This document shows, piece by piece, positions 41,133-49,284 of a stretch of 64,000 nt of DNA. The notes under the pieces were generated by a model. It was not told where the DNA came from. It worked only from the letters and a program-made list of their open reading frames with translations, and made no database searches. Made by a program: the position numbers and the translations under genes. Numbering within the stretch: the first letter of the stretch is position 1; every line of letters begins with the position of its first letter. The stretch lies in contig DASWVB010000002.1 in the NCBI GenBank assembly GCA_036401375.1, forward strand, positions 248,001-312,000, read 5' to 3'. Source of the DNA: DASWUZ01 sp036401375 (GTDB lineage: Bacteria > Acidobacteriota > Terriglobia > Terriglobales > Acidobacteriaceae).

Positions 41133-43568
41133 ATGAGCAATATGGGGCGAGACGTTCGATTCGGCTTTCGAATGTTGTCACGCAACAAAGCATTCACATT
41201 CATTGCCGTCATGATCCTGACGCTTGGCATCGGTCCCAACGTGGCCATCTTCAGCATCGTCTACGCCACATTTTTCGCGCCGATGCCGTACCCCGACCCC
41301 GATGAGCTCGTCGCACTCTGGACCTTGGTGAAAGGGGAACGGGCACCAATGCCGGTGGACGAGTACCTGTTGCTGAAGGCGCAGAACAAGTCTTTTTCTT
41401 ACCTTGGATTTGGTTCCTGGTCGGTCGAGCCCCGCATCACGGGATCTGACCACATCCCTGAAGAAATTTCAGGCATGGCGATGACTCCAGGTCAATATAC
41501 AAGGGGCCTGGGACTGCGCATGGCACTCGGCCGCGACTTTCTTCCCTCAGAGGGTACACCGGGGAATGACCATGAAGTCATTATTACGCACAAGCTCTGG
41601 CAGGAGCGCTATCGTGCGGACCCTGCCATTATCGGCAAGACGATAATGGTAAATGACCAGCCCCATAACATAGTTGGCGTAGTCGCGGCAGGTATGGGCG
41701 ATCGTATACCAATGCAGTTTATTGTCCCCGCCGCGTTCAGGCCGGAAGGACACAACACCGGACAATGGGGCGGCGCGATGGGGCGGTTGAAGCCAGGAGT
41801 GAATCTGGCGCAGGCGCAAGCGGAGCTATCTGTGCTCGATGGCGCATACGTTACATCCCACAGCCGCGAGGTTCCCAAAAGCGGATGGAGTATCAAGGCG
41901 GAGCCGCTCCACAATACCTATCTCGACAAAAAATTAGCCACCAACTTGTGGATGCTACTTGCCGCGGTCGGCTTCGTTCTGCTCATTGCTTGTTCCAACC
42001 TCGCGAACTTGCTCCTGGCCCGCGGCTCCTCCAGGCAGCAGGAGATCGCTGTGCGCGGCGCAATGGGCGCAAGCCGTAGAACCATCTTCGCGCAACTAAT
42101 CCTCGAAAGCCTGATACTGTCTGTCACCGGAGGCATATTTGGAATTGCATTAGGCTGGGCGATGATGAAGGTTGCGATTGTGCTATTGCCTGCCGACTTT
42201 GGCTTGCAATCGGAAGCACTCGTGGAGTTCAACATTCCGGTTCTATGCTTTGCTCTGGCATCCACCTTGTTTGCCGGGGTGCTCTCCGGCTGTGTACCCG
42301 CCTGGAGCTCCGCGAAGCTCAATTTGAGTGAGATGCTCAAGAAAGGAGCGCACTCCATCAAAGGTCGCGGTCGCCCAAGGACGCAGGCGATTCTCGTTGT
42401 CGCTGAATTCGCGCTGGCTCTTACTCTTCTCTCGGGTGCAGGTATGACCCTGCACAGTTTCTGGAATCTCGCCCACATTGATGTGGGCGCCCGGACTGAC
42501 CACATCCTGACGAGCTATCTTCGTCAGTCGCGAAACGCTCTCGAGAACCCGGACCAAGTGTCCGCCGAGCTCCACGCAACGCTGACGAAGATCTCCTCAC
42601 TGCCCAGCGTGCTCGATGTGGCGTTTGCTTCCACCCTGCCGCTTCAGGGGCATGATAACTTCGCGTTCAAAATTGCCGGCAAGCCTACAAATAACAACGA
42701 TAAGCCGATCGCCGATCTGGAGGTCGTAACTCCGAGCTATTTCGATACTTTCGGCGTGCAATTGATCAGGGGGCGATTGCTGAATGACAGTGATACGCTG
42801 CACGCTCCTAATTCCGTTGTGGTGAGTCAGGGCTTCGTCCATCGGTACCTGCAGGGCGCGGATCCGCTCGATCAGAGACTGCTTTTCACCCTGACCCCGC
42901 CGGGACAAAAGGAGAAGACAGAGACAGCCTGGCAGATTGTAGGCGTCTTTCGCGGAGTTATCAACGGCGATCACCTCACTGAAGCACCCGCTCCGGAGAT
43001 GTTTGTGCCACTTTGGCAGCTTCCTTCTTGGCACGTCCAACTGGCGGTGCGCACATCGTCCGACCCAGCCCTGGTTACCCGTAGTGTCCGTGCCGCCGTA
43101 GCAGAGACCATGCCCGGAGCCACGCTTGTGGATATCCAAAACCTGCAGCAGCTTCTTGACCAAGAGTTGAGCGCCGATCGTTTCGGCTCAATCTTGTTCG
43201 GAGGATTCGCGACGCTCGCATTGTTGCTTGCGGGTCTCGGAATCTACGGTGTGATGTCCTTCGTTGTAGCCCAGCGGACAAACGAAATTGGAATACGCAT
43301 GGCCCTCGGCGCGAAGCGGAGTAGCGTTATCCGGCTCATTCTCGGCGACGGCATGAAGCTGGCTCTCGGCGGTGTGGCGATCGGGATAGGAGGAGTGTTC
43401 GTGCTGGGACGCGTAATGCATAGCGTTCTGTACGGAGTAAGAACCGTGGACGCTGTTAGCTTCATCGTCGTTGCAACAGTGCTCCTGGCCGTCGCTTTTC
43501 TGGCATCGTATCTGCCTGCACGGCGTTCAGCGAAGGTCGATCCCATGTTGATTCTCCGATCAGAGTAA
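41133..43568 (+). CDS. ABC transporter permease, acidobacterial duplicated orphan type (ADOP)
   Basis: An 811-residue MacB/FtsX-type permease. It has the ADOP hallmarks: a cytoplasmic start with an N-terminal RFGFRMLSRNKAFTFIAVMILTLGIGPNVAIFS, a periplasmic MacB-like domain, a first FtsX core (FVLLIACSNLANLLLARGSSRQQEIAVRGAMGASRR) and a second FtsX core (LAGLGIYGVMSFVVAQRTNEIGIRMALGAKRSSVIRLIL). So the two halves are duplicated. The family is hugely expanded in Acidobacteria and is usually encoded, as here, without an ATPase gene beside it. The substrate is unknown. The ATG has no strong ribosome site, but the family start is clear. Confidence 0.93.
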   Translation: MSNMGRDVRFGFRMLSRNKAFTFIAVMILTLGIGPNVAIFSIVYATFFAPMPYPDPDELVALWTLVKGERAPMPVDEYLLLKAQNKSFSYLGFGSWSVEPRITGSDHIPEEISGMAMTPGQYTRGLGLRMALGRDFLPSEGTPGNDHEVIITHKLWQERYRADPAIIGKTIMVNDQPHNIVGVVAAGMGDRIPMQFIVPAAFRPEGHNTGQWGGAMGRLKPGVNLAQAQAELSVLDGAYVTSHSREVPKSGWSIKAEPLHNTYLDKKLATNLWMLLAAVGFVLLIACSNLANLLLARGSSRQQEIAVRGAMGASRRTIFAQLILESLILSVTGGIFGIALGWAMMKVAIVLLPADFGLQSEALVEFNIPVLCFALASTLFAGVLSGCVPAWSSAKLNLSEMLKKGAHSIKGRGRPRTQAILVVAEFALALTLLSGAGMTLHSFWNLAHIDVGARTDHILTSYLRQSRNALENPDQVSAELHATLTKISSLPSVLDVAFASTLPLQGHDNFAFKIAGKPTNNNDKPIADLEVVTPSYFDTFGVQLIRGRLLNDSDTLHAPNSVVVSQGFVHRYLQGADPLDQRLLFTLTPPGQKEKTETAWQIVGVFRGVINGDHLTEAPAPEMFVPLWQLPSWHVQLAVRTSSDPALVTRSVRAAVAETMPGATLVDIQNLQQLLDQELSADRFGSILFGGFATLALLLAGLGIYGVMSFVVAQRTNEIGIRMALGAKRSSVIRLILGDGMKLALGGVAIGIGGVFVLGRVMHSVLYGVRTVDAVSFIVVATVLLAVAFLASYLPARRSAKVDPMLILRSE

Positions 43569-43898
43569 TCGGGATAGCGTTTGCAAGCGCACTGACCGAT
43601 CCAATGCATGCGCGTTCGAGATGCTGAGGGAACAACAAGCAGATGCCGCGGCCCGAGTTTGCGGATAGCGCATCACGCAAGTACCCCCTTAGCGGCGCTG
43701 CTCTACTCAGGCTTCAGCTCCGGGCAACCACCCACAACCTGCCGTGGCGGCAGTTCATCGCCCTGAATGGCGAGGACGAGCGAGAGTCTTTCCACCGTCC
43801 GCGTTCAGAGGCCCAGGTCCCCCGCCCTGCAGCATCAGCAGGGCTTTGAGAACTCGTCGCGAAACTGTAACAATGCTACAAGCCAATCAACGATCCTT

Positions 43899-44738
43899 AT
43901 GACTGAGTTGAAAGCGAGAATAGAGCACTACTTCGCCGCCGGTGTCGCCGCGATCGGCAATGCCGAGGCCATGGAGTGCTTTGTCGAGTTGCGGGAGCGG
44001 CTGGAGGCTGGCACCCTGCGCTCCGCTGAGCCGGATGTAAGCGCACCTCTGGGGTGGCGCGTCAATGCATGGGTCAAGCAGGGCATTCTGCTCGGCTTTC
44101 GACTGGGCTTGATGGTCTCAAGCGGGGACGAGCTCTCTTTCGTCGACAAGCACACCTACCCGGCGCGAAGGTTTGATGTGGGGGATGGAGTGCGCGTCGT
44201 GCCAGGCGGCTCATCGGTGCGCACAGGTGCCTACGTGGCCCCGGGCGTGGTGTGCATGCCGCCGATGTACATCAACGCCGGGGCCTTTGTGGATCAGGGC
44301 ACGATGGTTGATTCCCACGCGCTGGTCGGCTCCTGTGCGCAGATCGGCAAGCGCGTTCACATCAGCGCGGCGGCGCAGATCGGCGGAGTGCTTGAGCCGG
44401 TCAATGCCAGCCCCGTGATCCTCGAAGATGACGTGCTGGTCGGCGGCAATTGCGGGGTCTATGAAGGCACACTGGTTCGACGGCGCGCCGTGCTAGCTGC
44501 GGGAACGATTCTCACCCGCGGCACCCCTGTATACGACGTCGTGCGGGGTGAGGTGCTTCGCGCGGAGGGCGAGTGGCCGCTGGTCATTCCGGAGGGCGCC
44601 GTGGTCGTCCCCGGGGGGCGCAACGTCAACAAGGGCAAGGGCGCATCATGGGGACTCAGCGTCTACACCCCCGTCATCATCAAATATCGTGACGACAAGA
44701 CGGACCTCAGCCTGGCCCTCGAAGACCTGCTGCGATGA
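43899..44738 (+). CDS. dapD: Tetrahydrodipicolinate N-succinyltransferase
   Basis: The 279-residue protein starts at the ATG at 43899, where MTELKARIEHYF opens the usual N-terminal helical domain; the upstream in-frame extension is Ser/Arg-rich and unlike the family. The middle is a left-handed beta-helix of hexapeptide repeats (RTGAYVAPGVVCMPPMYINAGAFVDQGTMVDSHALVGSCAQIGKRVHISAAAQIGG, given here in part: GAFVDQGTMVD, GSCAQIGKRVHIS). The end part has LVIPEGAVVVPGGR. It makes N-succinyl-amino-oxopimelate from tetrahydrodipicolinate and succinyl-CoA in lysine and diaminopimelate synthesis. The 330 bp before it hold no supported gene. RNase J follows after 90 bp. Confidence 0.95.
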   Translation: MTELKARIEHYFAAGVAAIGNAEAMECFVELRERLEAGTLRSAEPDVSAPLGWRVNAWVKQGILLGFRLGLMVSSGDELSFVDKHTYPARRFDVGDGVRVVPGGSSVRTGAYVAPGVVCMPPMYINAGAFVDQGTMVDSHALVGSCAQIGKRVHISAAAQIGGVLEPVNASPVILEDDVLVGGNCGVYEGTLVRRRAVLAAGTILTRGTPVYDVVRGEVLRAEGEWPLVIPEGAVVVPGGRNVNKGKGASWGLSVYTPVIIKYRDDKTDLSLALEDLLR

Positions 44739-44827
44739 GATAACAATCCCGACCTCTTGGCTCTCCGCCTTGAGTAAGCGGATCCACGTGGATGCTGCCG
44801 CTCACATCGTGCTAGCATTGAAGTTTC

Positions 44828-46492
44828 ATGACTGAAAGTAAATTAAGAATCATTCCGCTCGGCGGATTAGGCGAGTTCGGAATGAACTGCCTTGCCCTTC
44901 GCTACGGTGATGACATCATTGTCATCGATGCAGGATTGATGTTTCCTGAGACCGAGTTGCTCGGCGTCGACATCGTCGTTCCTGACATCACCTACCTGAT
45001 GGAGAACCGCACCGCGGTCAAGGCCATCATCCTCACCCACGGCCACGAAGACCACATCGGCGGTCTGCCCTGGATACTCTCCGAGCTGAATGTGCCTGTT
45101 TATGGCACCGAGTTCACGCTGGCCTATGTCGAGGGCAAGCTCGAAGAGCACAAGCTGCTCGACCAGACAGAGTTGATCGAGATCTCGCCGGGCGCGAAGT
45201 TTACCATCGGCCCATTTACCGTTGAGCCGATCCGCGTCACGCACAGCCTTGTCGACTGCGTTGCGCTGGCCATCGAGACTCCGGTCGGCGTGGTCGTCCA
45301 CACGGGCGACTTCAAGATCGATCTGTCGCCGCCCGATGGCAACGCCTTCGATCTGCATAGCTTTGCGGAGTATGGCAAGCGCGGAGTGCTGGCGCTGCTG
45401 CAGGACTCGACCAACGTCGACCGCCCGGGCTACACCCCGAGTGAGTGGGCGGTGAAGCCGCGTCTGGACGAGATCGTCTCCCGCACCAAGAAGAAGCTGT
45501 TCTTCAGCTGCTTCTCGTCTTCGATCTACCGCATCCGCATCGCCCTCGAGCTGGCGCACGCACATGGCCGCAAGGTTGCTATCGTTGGCCGGTCGATGGT
45601 CGAGTCGTCAGAGATAGCGCAGGATCTAGGCTACCTCGAGGTACCAAACGGGCTCATCATCAATCCCGGCCAGATTAATGACTTCGCTCCAGAAAAAGTC
45701 ATGATCATGATCAGCGGCACACAGGGCGAGCCTATGAGCGCACTCTCGCGCGCCGCCGTGGACAACCACAAGTACGCTCACATTGTGCCCGGCGACACGG
45801 TTGTGCTGAGCTCCCGGGTTATCCCTGGCAATGAAAAGAGCATCTTCCGCGTCATCGATCACCTCTGCCGCCGCGACGCAAACGTGATCTACGACGACGG
45901 CTCAGCCGGGCTGATCCACGTCAGCGGGCACGCCAGCCAGGAAGAGCAGCGGCTGATGATCAACCTGCTCAAGCCGAAGTATTTCATCCCGGTACACGGC
46001 GACTATCGCCATCTCAAGAAGCACGTCGAGGTCGCGCTCAGCACCGGCGTGGTCGAGACAGCGATCCTGCTCGAGGATGGCCAGGTGCTGGAGCTGGGCA
46101 AGACCTCGGCGCGCACCGTTGAGAAGGTCACAGTCGGCCGCGTGTGCATCGACTCCGGGGGTTCGAGCACCGATGTAGTCGCAGACCTCGTCATCCGCGA
46201 TCGCCGCAACCTTAGCGAAGACGGCATCGTGCTGCCCATCATCACCATCAACAAGGCGACCGGCAAGGTCGAGAGCCGGCCCGAAATTGTGACCCGCGGC
46301 TTCGTGGCCAACGAGCAGGGCCTGATGGAAAACGCCCGCCAGGTAGTCACGCGTACGCTGGAGCAGTCCAGCGCCGAAGAAAAGGCCGACTACGGCGTCA
46401 TCAAGGAAAAAGTGCGGATCGACCTGAAGCGCTTTATCCAGAAAAACACCAGCCGCAGGCCCCTGATCATGCCCGTCATCCTGGAGATCTGA
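44828..46492 (+). CDS. rnj: Ribonuclease J
   Basis: The 554-residue protein is a full-length RNase J, a metallo-beta-lactamase/beta-CASP enzyme with 5'-3' exonuclease and endonuclease activity in mRNA decay and rRNA maturation. The zinc motif is HGHEDHIGG (about residues 70-78), with HTGDFKID and the beta-CASP region (FFSCFSSSIYRIRIALELAHAHGRKVAIVGRSM). SGHASQEEQ and PVHGDYRHLKKH follow, and then a C-terminal domain to IMPVILEI. It is monocistronic or co-transcribed with dapD. The stop lies 4 bp from that of the aquaporin gene on the other strand. Confidence 0.96.
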   Translation: MTESKLRIIPLGGLGEFGMNCLALRYGDDIIVIDAGLMFPETELLGVDIVVPDITYLMENRTAVKAIILTHGHEDHIGGLPWILSELNVPVYGTEFTLAYVEGKLEEHKLLDQTELIEISPGAKFTIGPFTVEPIRVTHSLVDCVALAIETPVGVVVHTGDFKIDLSPPDGNAFDLHSFAEYGKRGVLALLQDSTNVDRPGYTPSEWAVKPRLDEIVSRTKKKLFFSCFSSSIYRIRIALELAHAHGRKVAIVGRSMVESSEIAQDLGYLEVPNGLIINPGQINDFAPEKVMIMISGTQGEPMSALSRAAVDNHKYAHIVPGDTVVLSSRVIPGNEKSIFRVIDHLCRRDANVIYDDGSAGLIHVSGHASQEEQRLMINLLKPKYFIPVHGDYRHLKKHVEVALSTGVVETAILLEDGQVLELGKTSARTVEKVTVGRVCIDSGGSSTDVVADLVIRDRRNLSEDGIVLPIITINKATGKVESRPEIVTRGFVANEQGLMENARQVVTRTLEQSSAEEKADYGVIKEKVRIDLKRFIQKNTSRRPLIMPVILEI

Positions 46493-46495
46493 GCC

Positions 46496-47212
46496 TTACG
46501 GTTGTCGCTGGCTCTCGCGTTGCTTCACCATTACATCAGGTGCATGCGCCGCTAAGCGCGGCATGAGCCATCGGAAGAGCAAAGTTGCGGAGAAAGCTCC
46601 CGCGAGCTGAGCTGCGACGAATGCTGGGACATCGATTGGCCGCACGCCCGAGAAGGTGTTTGTCAAGGACCTCGCGAGAGTGACTGCGGGATTCGCAAAA
46701 GATGTAGACCCAGTAAACCAGTATGCTGCGGTGATGTAAGCTCCCACCCCGAATGGTACGACGTGAGGTCGGCTTCGGGCACAACCCCAGATCACCGCCA
46801 TCAGACCAAAGGTAGCGATAAATTCGCTGAACACCTGCGGGCCTCCGTTCCTGATCCGAGTCGAGACCGTGAAGACCGGTAGTTTAAACATCAGGTGGGC
46901 CACAGCCACTCCGGCAAACGCGCCGACAACTTGAGCTGACAAGTACGCCGGAGTTTCGCACCATGGGATTCCCTTAAGCCACGCATGGGTCAAGGTCACA
47001 ACCGGGTTGAGATGCGCTCCGGAGACCGGACCGAAGGCGAGGATGATGGCGATCAGCGCGCCGCCTGTAGCAATGCAGTTAGCGAGCAGAGCAATCGCAA
47101 CGTTGCCCGCAGCTAGCCTCTCTCCCATTATCCCGGAGCCCACAACCGCAGCAAGTAGCAGCAGGGTGCCGCTGAACTCCGCCACAACGCGCCGTAGAAT
47201 GCTGGGCCTCAA
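46496..47212 (-). CDS. Aquaporin-family channel in the arsenic cluster (AqpS-like)
   Basis: A 238-residue MIP-family channel with six likely membrane helices. The first pore motif is HLNPVVT (NPV instead of NPA) and the second is FANPAVTLAR. Its start overlaps the arsC stop (ATGA), so the two are translationally coupled. In some bacteria an aquaglyceroporin (AqpS) takes the place of ArsB or Acr3 and lets arsenite made by ArsC run out down its gradient; the layout here (arsR, arsM, arsC, channel, no Acr3/ArsB) fits that. Glycerol or water transport cannot be excluded from sequence. Confidence 0.87.
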   Translation of the reverse strand: MRPSILRRVVAEFSGTLLLLAAVVGSGIMGERLAAGNVAIALLANCIATGGALIAIILAFGPVSGAHLNPVVTLTHAWLKGIPWCETPAYLSAQVVGAFAGVAVAHLMFKLPVFTVSTRIRNGGPQVFSEFIATFGLMAVIWGCARSRPHVVPFGVGAYITAAYWFTGSTSFANPAVTLARSLTNTFSGVRPIDVPAFVAAQLAGAFSATLLFRWLMPRLAAHAPDVMVKQRESQRQP

Positions 47213-47700
47213 GAGCGGCCGATCTTTTCTAGCTCGCTCTGAATCGCAATTCGATCCAGCGTTGCCAACCGGAGCGAGATGAAGAGACCAATCCTTCGAT
47301 CCAGCAGGACGAATGCATCCCGGAACGCGCGATCAATCTCCTCCGGCGTACCGCTGACTGCAGCTGGGTCCCGAATACTCCAGTGAGCAGTTATGGGCTG
47401 CCCGGGCCAGTAGGGGCAGACCTCCTTCGCGGCGCTGTCGCAAACCGTGAAGACAAACTCCAAGCGGGGCGCATCGGGAACTGCGAACTCATCCCACGAC
47501 TTGCTCCGTAAGCCCGCCGTTGACAGGCCGGCGGACTCGATCTGCTTGAGCGCCTCAGGCCGGGGAGAACCCGATGGATGGCTGCCGGCACTGTATGCAG
47601 CAAAAGAGCCTTTGCCTTTGTAGTTGAGAATCGCTTCGGCCATGATCGAGCGAGCTGAGTTTCCCGTACACAGGAATAGAACGTTGTGATGAGTCGGCAT
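47209..47700 (-). CDS. arsC: Arsenate reductase, low-molecular-weight phosphatase type
   Basis: The 163-residue protein starts at the ATG at 47700, which has GGAGGAAAG directly in front; the longer frame was rejected. The phosphatase-like loop CTGNSARS near the N-terminus (VLFLCTGNSARSIMAEA) binds arsenate, and a second Cys region (FTVCDSAAKEVCPYWPG) gives the partner cysteines of the relay, typical of the thioredoxin- or mycoredoxin-coupled class. It reduces arsenate to arsenite. It sits between arsM (17 bp upstream) and the aquaporin gene. Confidence 0.92.
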   Translation of the reverse strand: MPTHHNVLFLCTGNSARSIMAEAILNYKGKGSFAAYSAGSHPSGSPRPEALKQIESAGLSTAGLRSKSWDEFAVPDAPRLEFVFTVCDSAAKEVCPYWPGQPITAHWSIRDPAAVSGTPEEIDRAFRDAFVLLDRRIGLFISLRLATLDRIAIQSELEKIGRS

Positions 47701-47717
47701 CTTTCCTCCTGGAGCGC

Positions 47718-48575
47718 TTACGCCGAGGATGCGCAGCAGCCCGGCTCGCAGCAAGGAGCAGCCGGCTTGGCAGCACGGATAAATGCGCTCAGGAACTTGC
47801 CTTCAACTTCGCCGGCAATCGTATCGACATCGATGCCGGCCTCGCTCAGGAAGTGGCGGGCATCCCTGACATCGTGAATTCGGGTCGGCTCGATCCCCAC
47901 GTCAATAAAGCCCGCCTCGCTCAGCAGGGATCTATAATCCTGCTCTTCCAGTGCACCAGCGATGCACCCCACCCAAAGAAGCATGCTTTGTCGCACGGAG
48001 TCGGGAACTACTCCCCGCACGACCACGTCGGAGACGGCTAATCGGCCACCGGGCCTGAGCACGCGGAAAGCCTCGCGCAGAACGCGCCTTTTGTCCGCAG
48101 AGAGATTGATCACGCAGTTTGAGATCACAACGTCTACCGAGTGGTCAGGAAGCGGAATATTCTCGATCTCGCCCTTCAGGAATTCGACATTCGTCGCCCC
48201 GGCCTGCCGCTGGTTCTCGCGAGCGAGCGCGAGCATATCGTCCGTCATATCAAGTCCAAAAGCCATGCCGGTGGGTCCGACGCGGCGTGCGGAGAGCAAC
48301 ACATCCATGCCGCCACCCGACCCAAGATCGAGCACCACCTCGCCCGGCCTCAGTTCAATCAGAGCGGTGGGGTTGCCACATCCGAGCGAGGCCAGGACGG
48401 CTCCCTCGGGAATAAGTGTCTTCTCGCCCTCGCTATACAGGTTCGTCGTGATCGGGTCACAGCAGCTAAGGGCGGGGTCGCAGCAAGCCTGAAGCCCCTC
48501 TCCGCTGGATACCGATCGGGCAGCACTGCCGTATTTCTTTGTGACTTCAACTTTCACATCGAGCGGGATAGTCAT
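47718..48575 (-). CDS. arsM: Arsenite S-adenosylmethionine methyltransferase
   Basis: A 285-residue class I methyltransferase of the ArsM family: SAM motif VLDLGSGGGMDVLLSARRVG, then GLDMTDDMLALARENQ. The As(III)-binding cysteines fit the family: SLGCGNP early, ISNCVINLS in the middle and WVGCIAGAL later. A CC-rich end (PCCEPGCC) and an N-terminal ACCDPALSCCDP are present too. It turns arsenite into methylated and partly volatile forms. The start at 48575 has GAGGG upstream; an in-frame ATG at 48590 lies inside the operator dyad. It is the first gene of the arsM-arsC-aquaporin operon, divergent from arsR. Confidence 0.93.
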   Translation of the reverse strand: MTIPLDVKVEVTKKYGSAARSVSSGEGLQACCDPALSCCDPITTNLYSEGEKTLIPEGAVLASLGCGNPTALIELRPGEVVLDLGSGGGMDVLLSARRVGPTGMAFGLDMTDDMLALARENQRQAGATNVEFLKGEIENIPLPDHSVDVVISNCVINLSADKRRVLREAFRVLRPGGRLAVSDVVVRGVVPDSVRQSMLLWVGCIAGALEEQDYRSLLSEAGFIDVGIEPTRIHDVRDARHFLSEAGIDVDTIAGEVEGKFLSAFIRAAKPAAPCCEPGCCASSA

Positions 48576-48588
48576 TTGGGAGGCCCTC

Positions 48589-48643
48589 ATATATGCCAAG
48601 GCAAATGTAATGGTCGCAAAAACATTTGTCAAGGCGTATATAT
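48589..48643. promoter_or_regulatory. Long imperfect dyad between arsM and arsR, likely ArsR operator
   Basis: CAAATGT (48602-48608) pairs with ACATTTG (48622-48628), and the outer arms ATATATgCC (from 48589) and GGCgTATATA (to about 48642) extend the symmetry. It fills the divergent promoter gap, where one ArsR dimer could control both directions. Confidence 0.6.
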
Positions 48644-48648
48644 TACAC

Positions 48649-49050
48649 ATGGTTCGCACCGCTAAATCTCCCAACCTGGCTGCTATTTTCGCCACACTTG
48701 CTGACCCGACGCGCCTCAGACTGCTCAACCTGATGAGCGGCCGTGAGGTTTGTGTCTGCTATCTCGTTGAGGTACTGAGTCAGAGTCAGCCAAAGATTTC
48801 GCGGCACCTGGCTTACCTGCGGAAGGCCGGTATCGTAAGCGCCCGGCGTGACGGTAAGTGGATGCATTACCGCATCCTTCGCCCGGCCGATGCCGGGGCC
48901 GCTGCCATCCTCGAGGCGACGCTCAGCGTCCTGAAAGGAGACCCCAGGATGCAATTGGATCTCACCCGATTAGGCAAGGCGTGTTGCCAACCCAGTCGCT
49001 TTACTTCGTTGCAGGGTGCGCCGGTTCCTGCGCATTTAGAGAGTCAATGA
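48649..49050 (+). CDS. arsR: ArsR-family arsenic-responsive repressor
   Basis: The 133-residue protein starts at the ATG at 48649, where the family start MVRTAKSPNLAAIFATLADPTRLRLLNLM lies in view; earlier in-frame starts would run through the operator. The metal site is in the recognition-helix region (GREVCVCYLVEVL), the CVC form of classic ArsR, and QPKISRHLAYLRKAGIVSARRDGKWMHYRI is the winged helix. It would leave DNA when arsenite binds. It is divergent from arsM and has no ribosome site of note. After it, 234 bp hold no supported gene. Confidence 0.92.
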   Translation: MVRTAKSPNLAAIFATLADPTRLRLLNLMSGREVCVCYLVEVLSQSQPKISRHLAYLRKAGIVSARRDGKWMHYRILRPADAGAAAILEATLSVLKGDPRMQLDLTRLGKACCQPSRFTSLQGAPVPAHLESQ

Positions 49051-49284
49051 CCGGCCGAGTGCCGGTTCGACGGCAGGTACTAACCGACCCACGCAGACAA
49101 CGATGCTGCAAAGGGAAGGCTTGCGATGACAGCGTTCCCCGCGGCGGCGGCGTGTTCATTGTTAGCGGTGAGACGCCTGACCGCCTCCTGAGCGCGGTGC
49201 TAAGAACTCGCCCACGTGCCGCCGGGCGGTTCTGTAGCGAGCAGTCGCCACTCTAAGGAAGAACGAACCCGCCACCGCAGGCGC

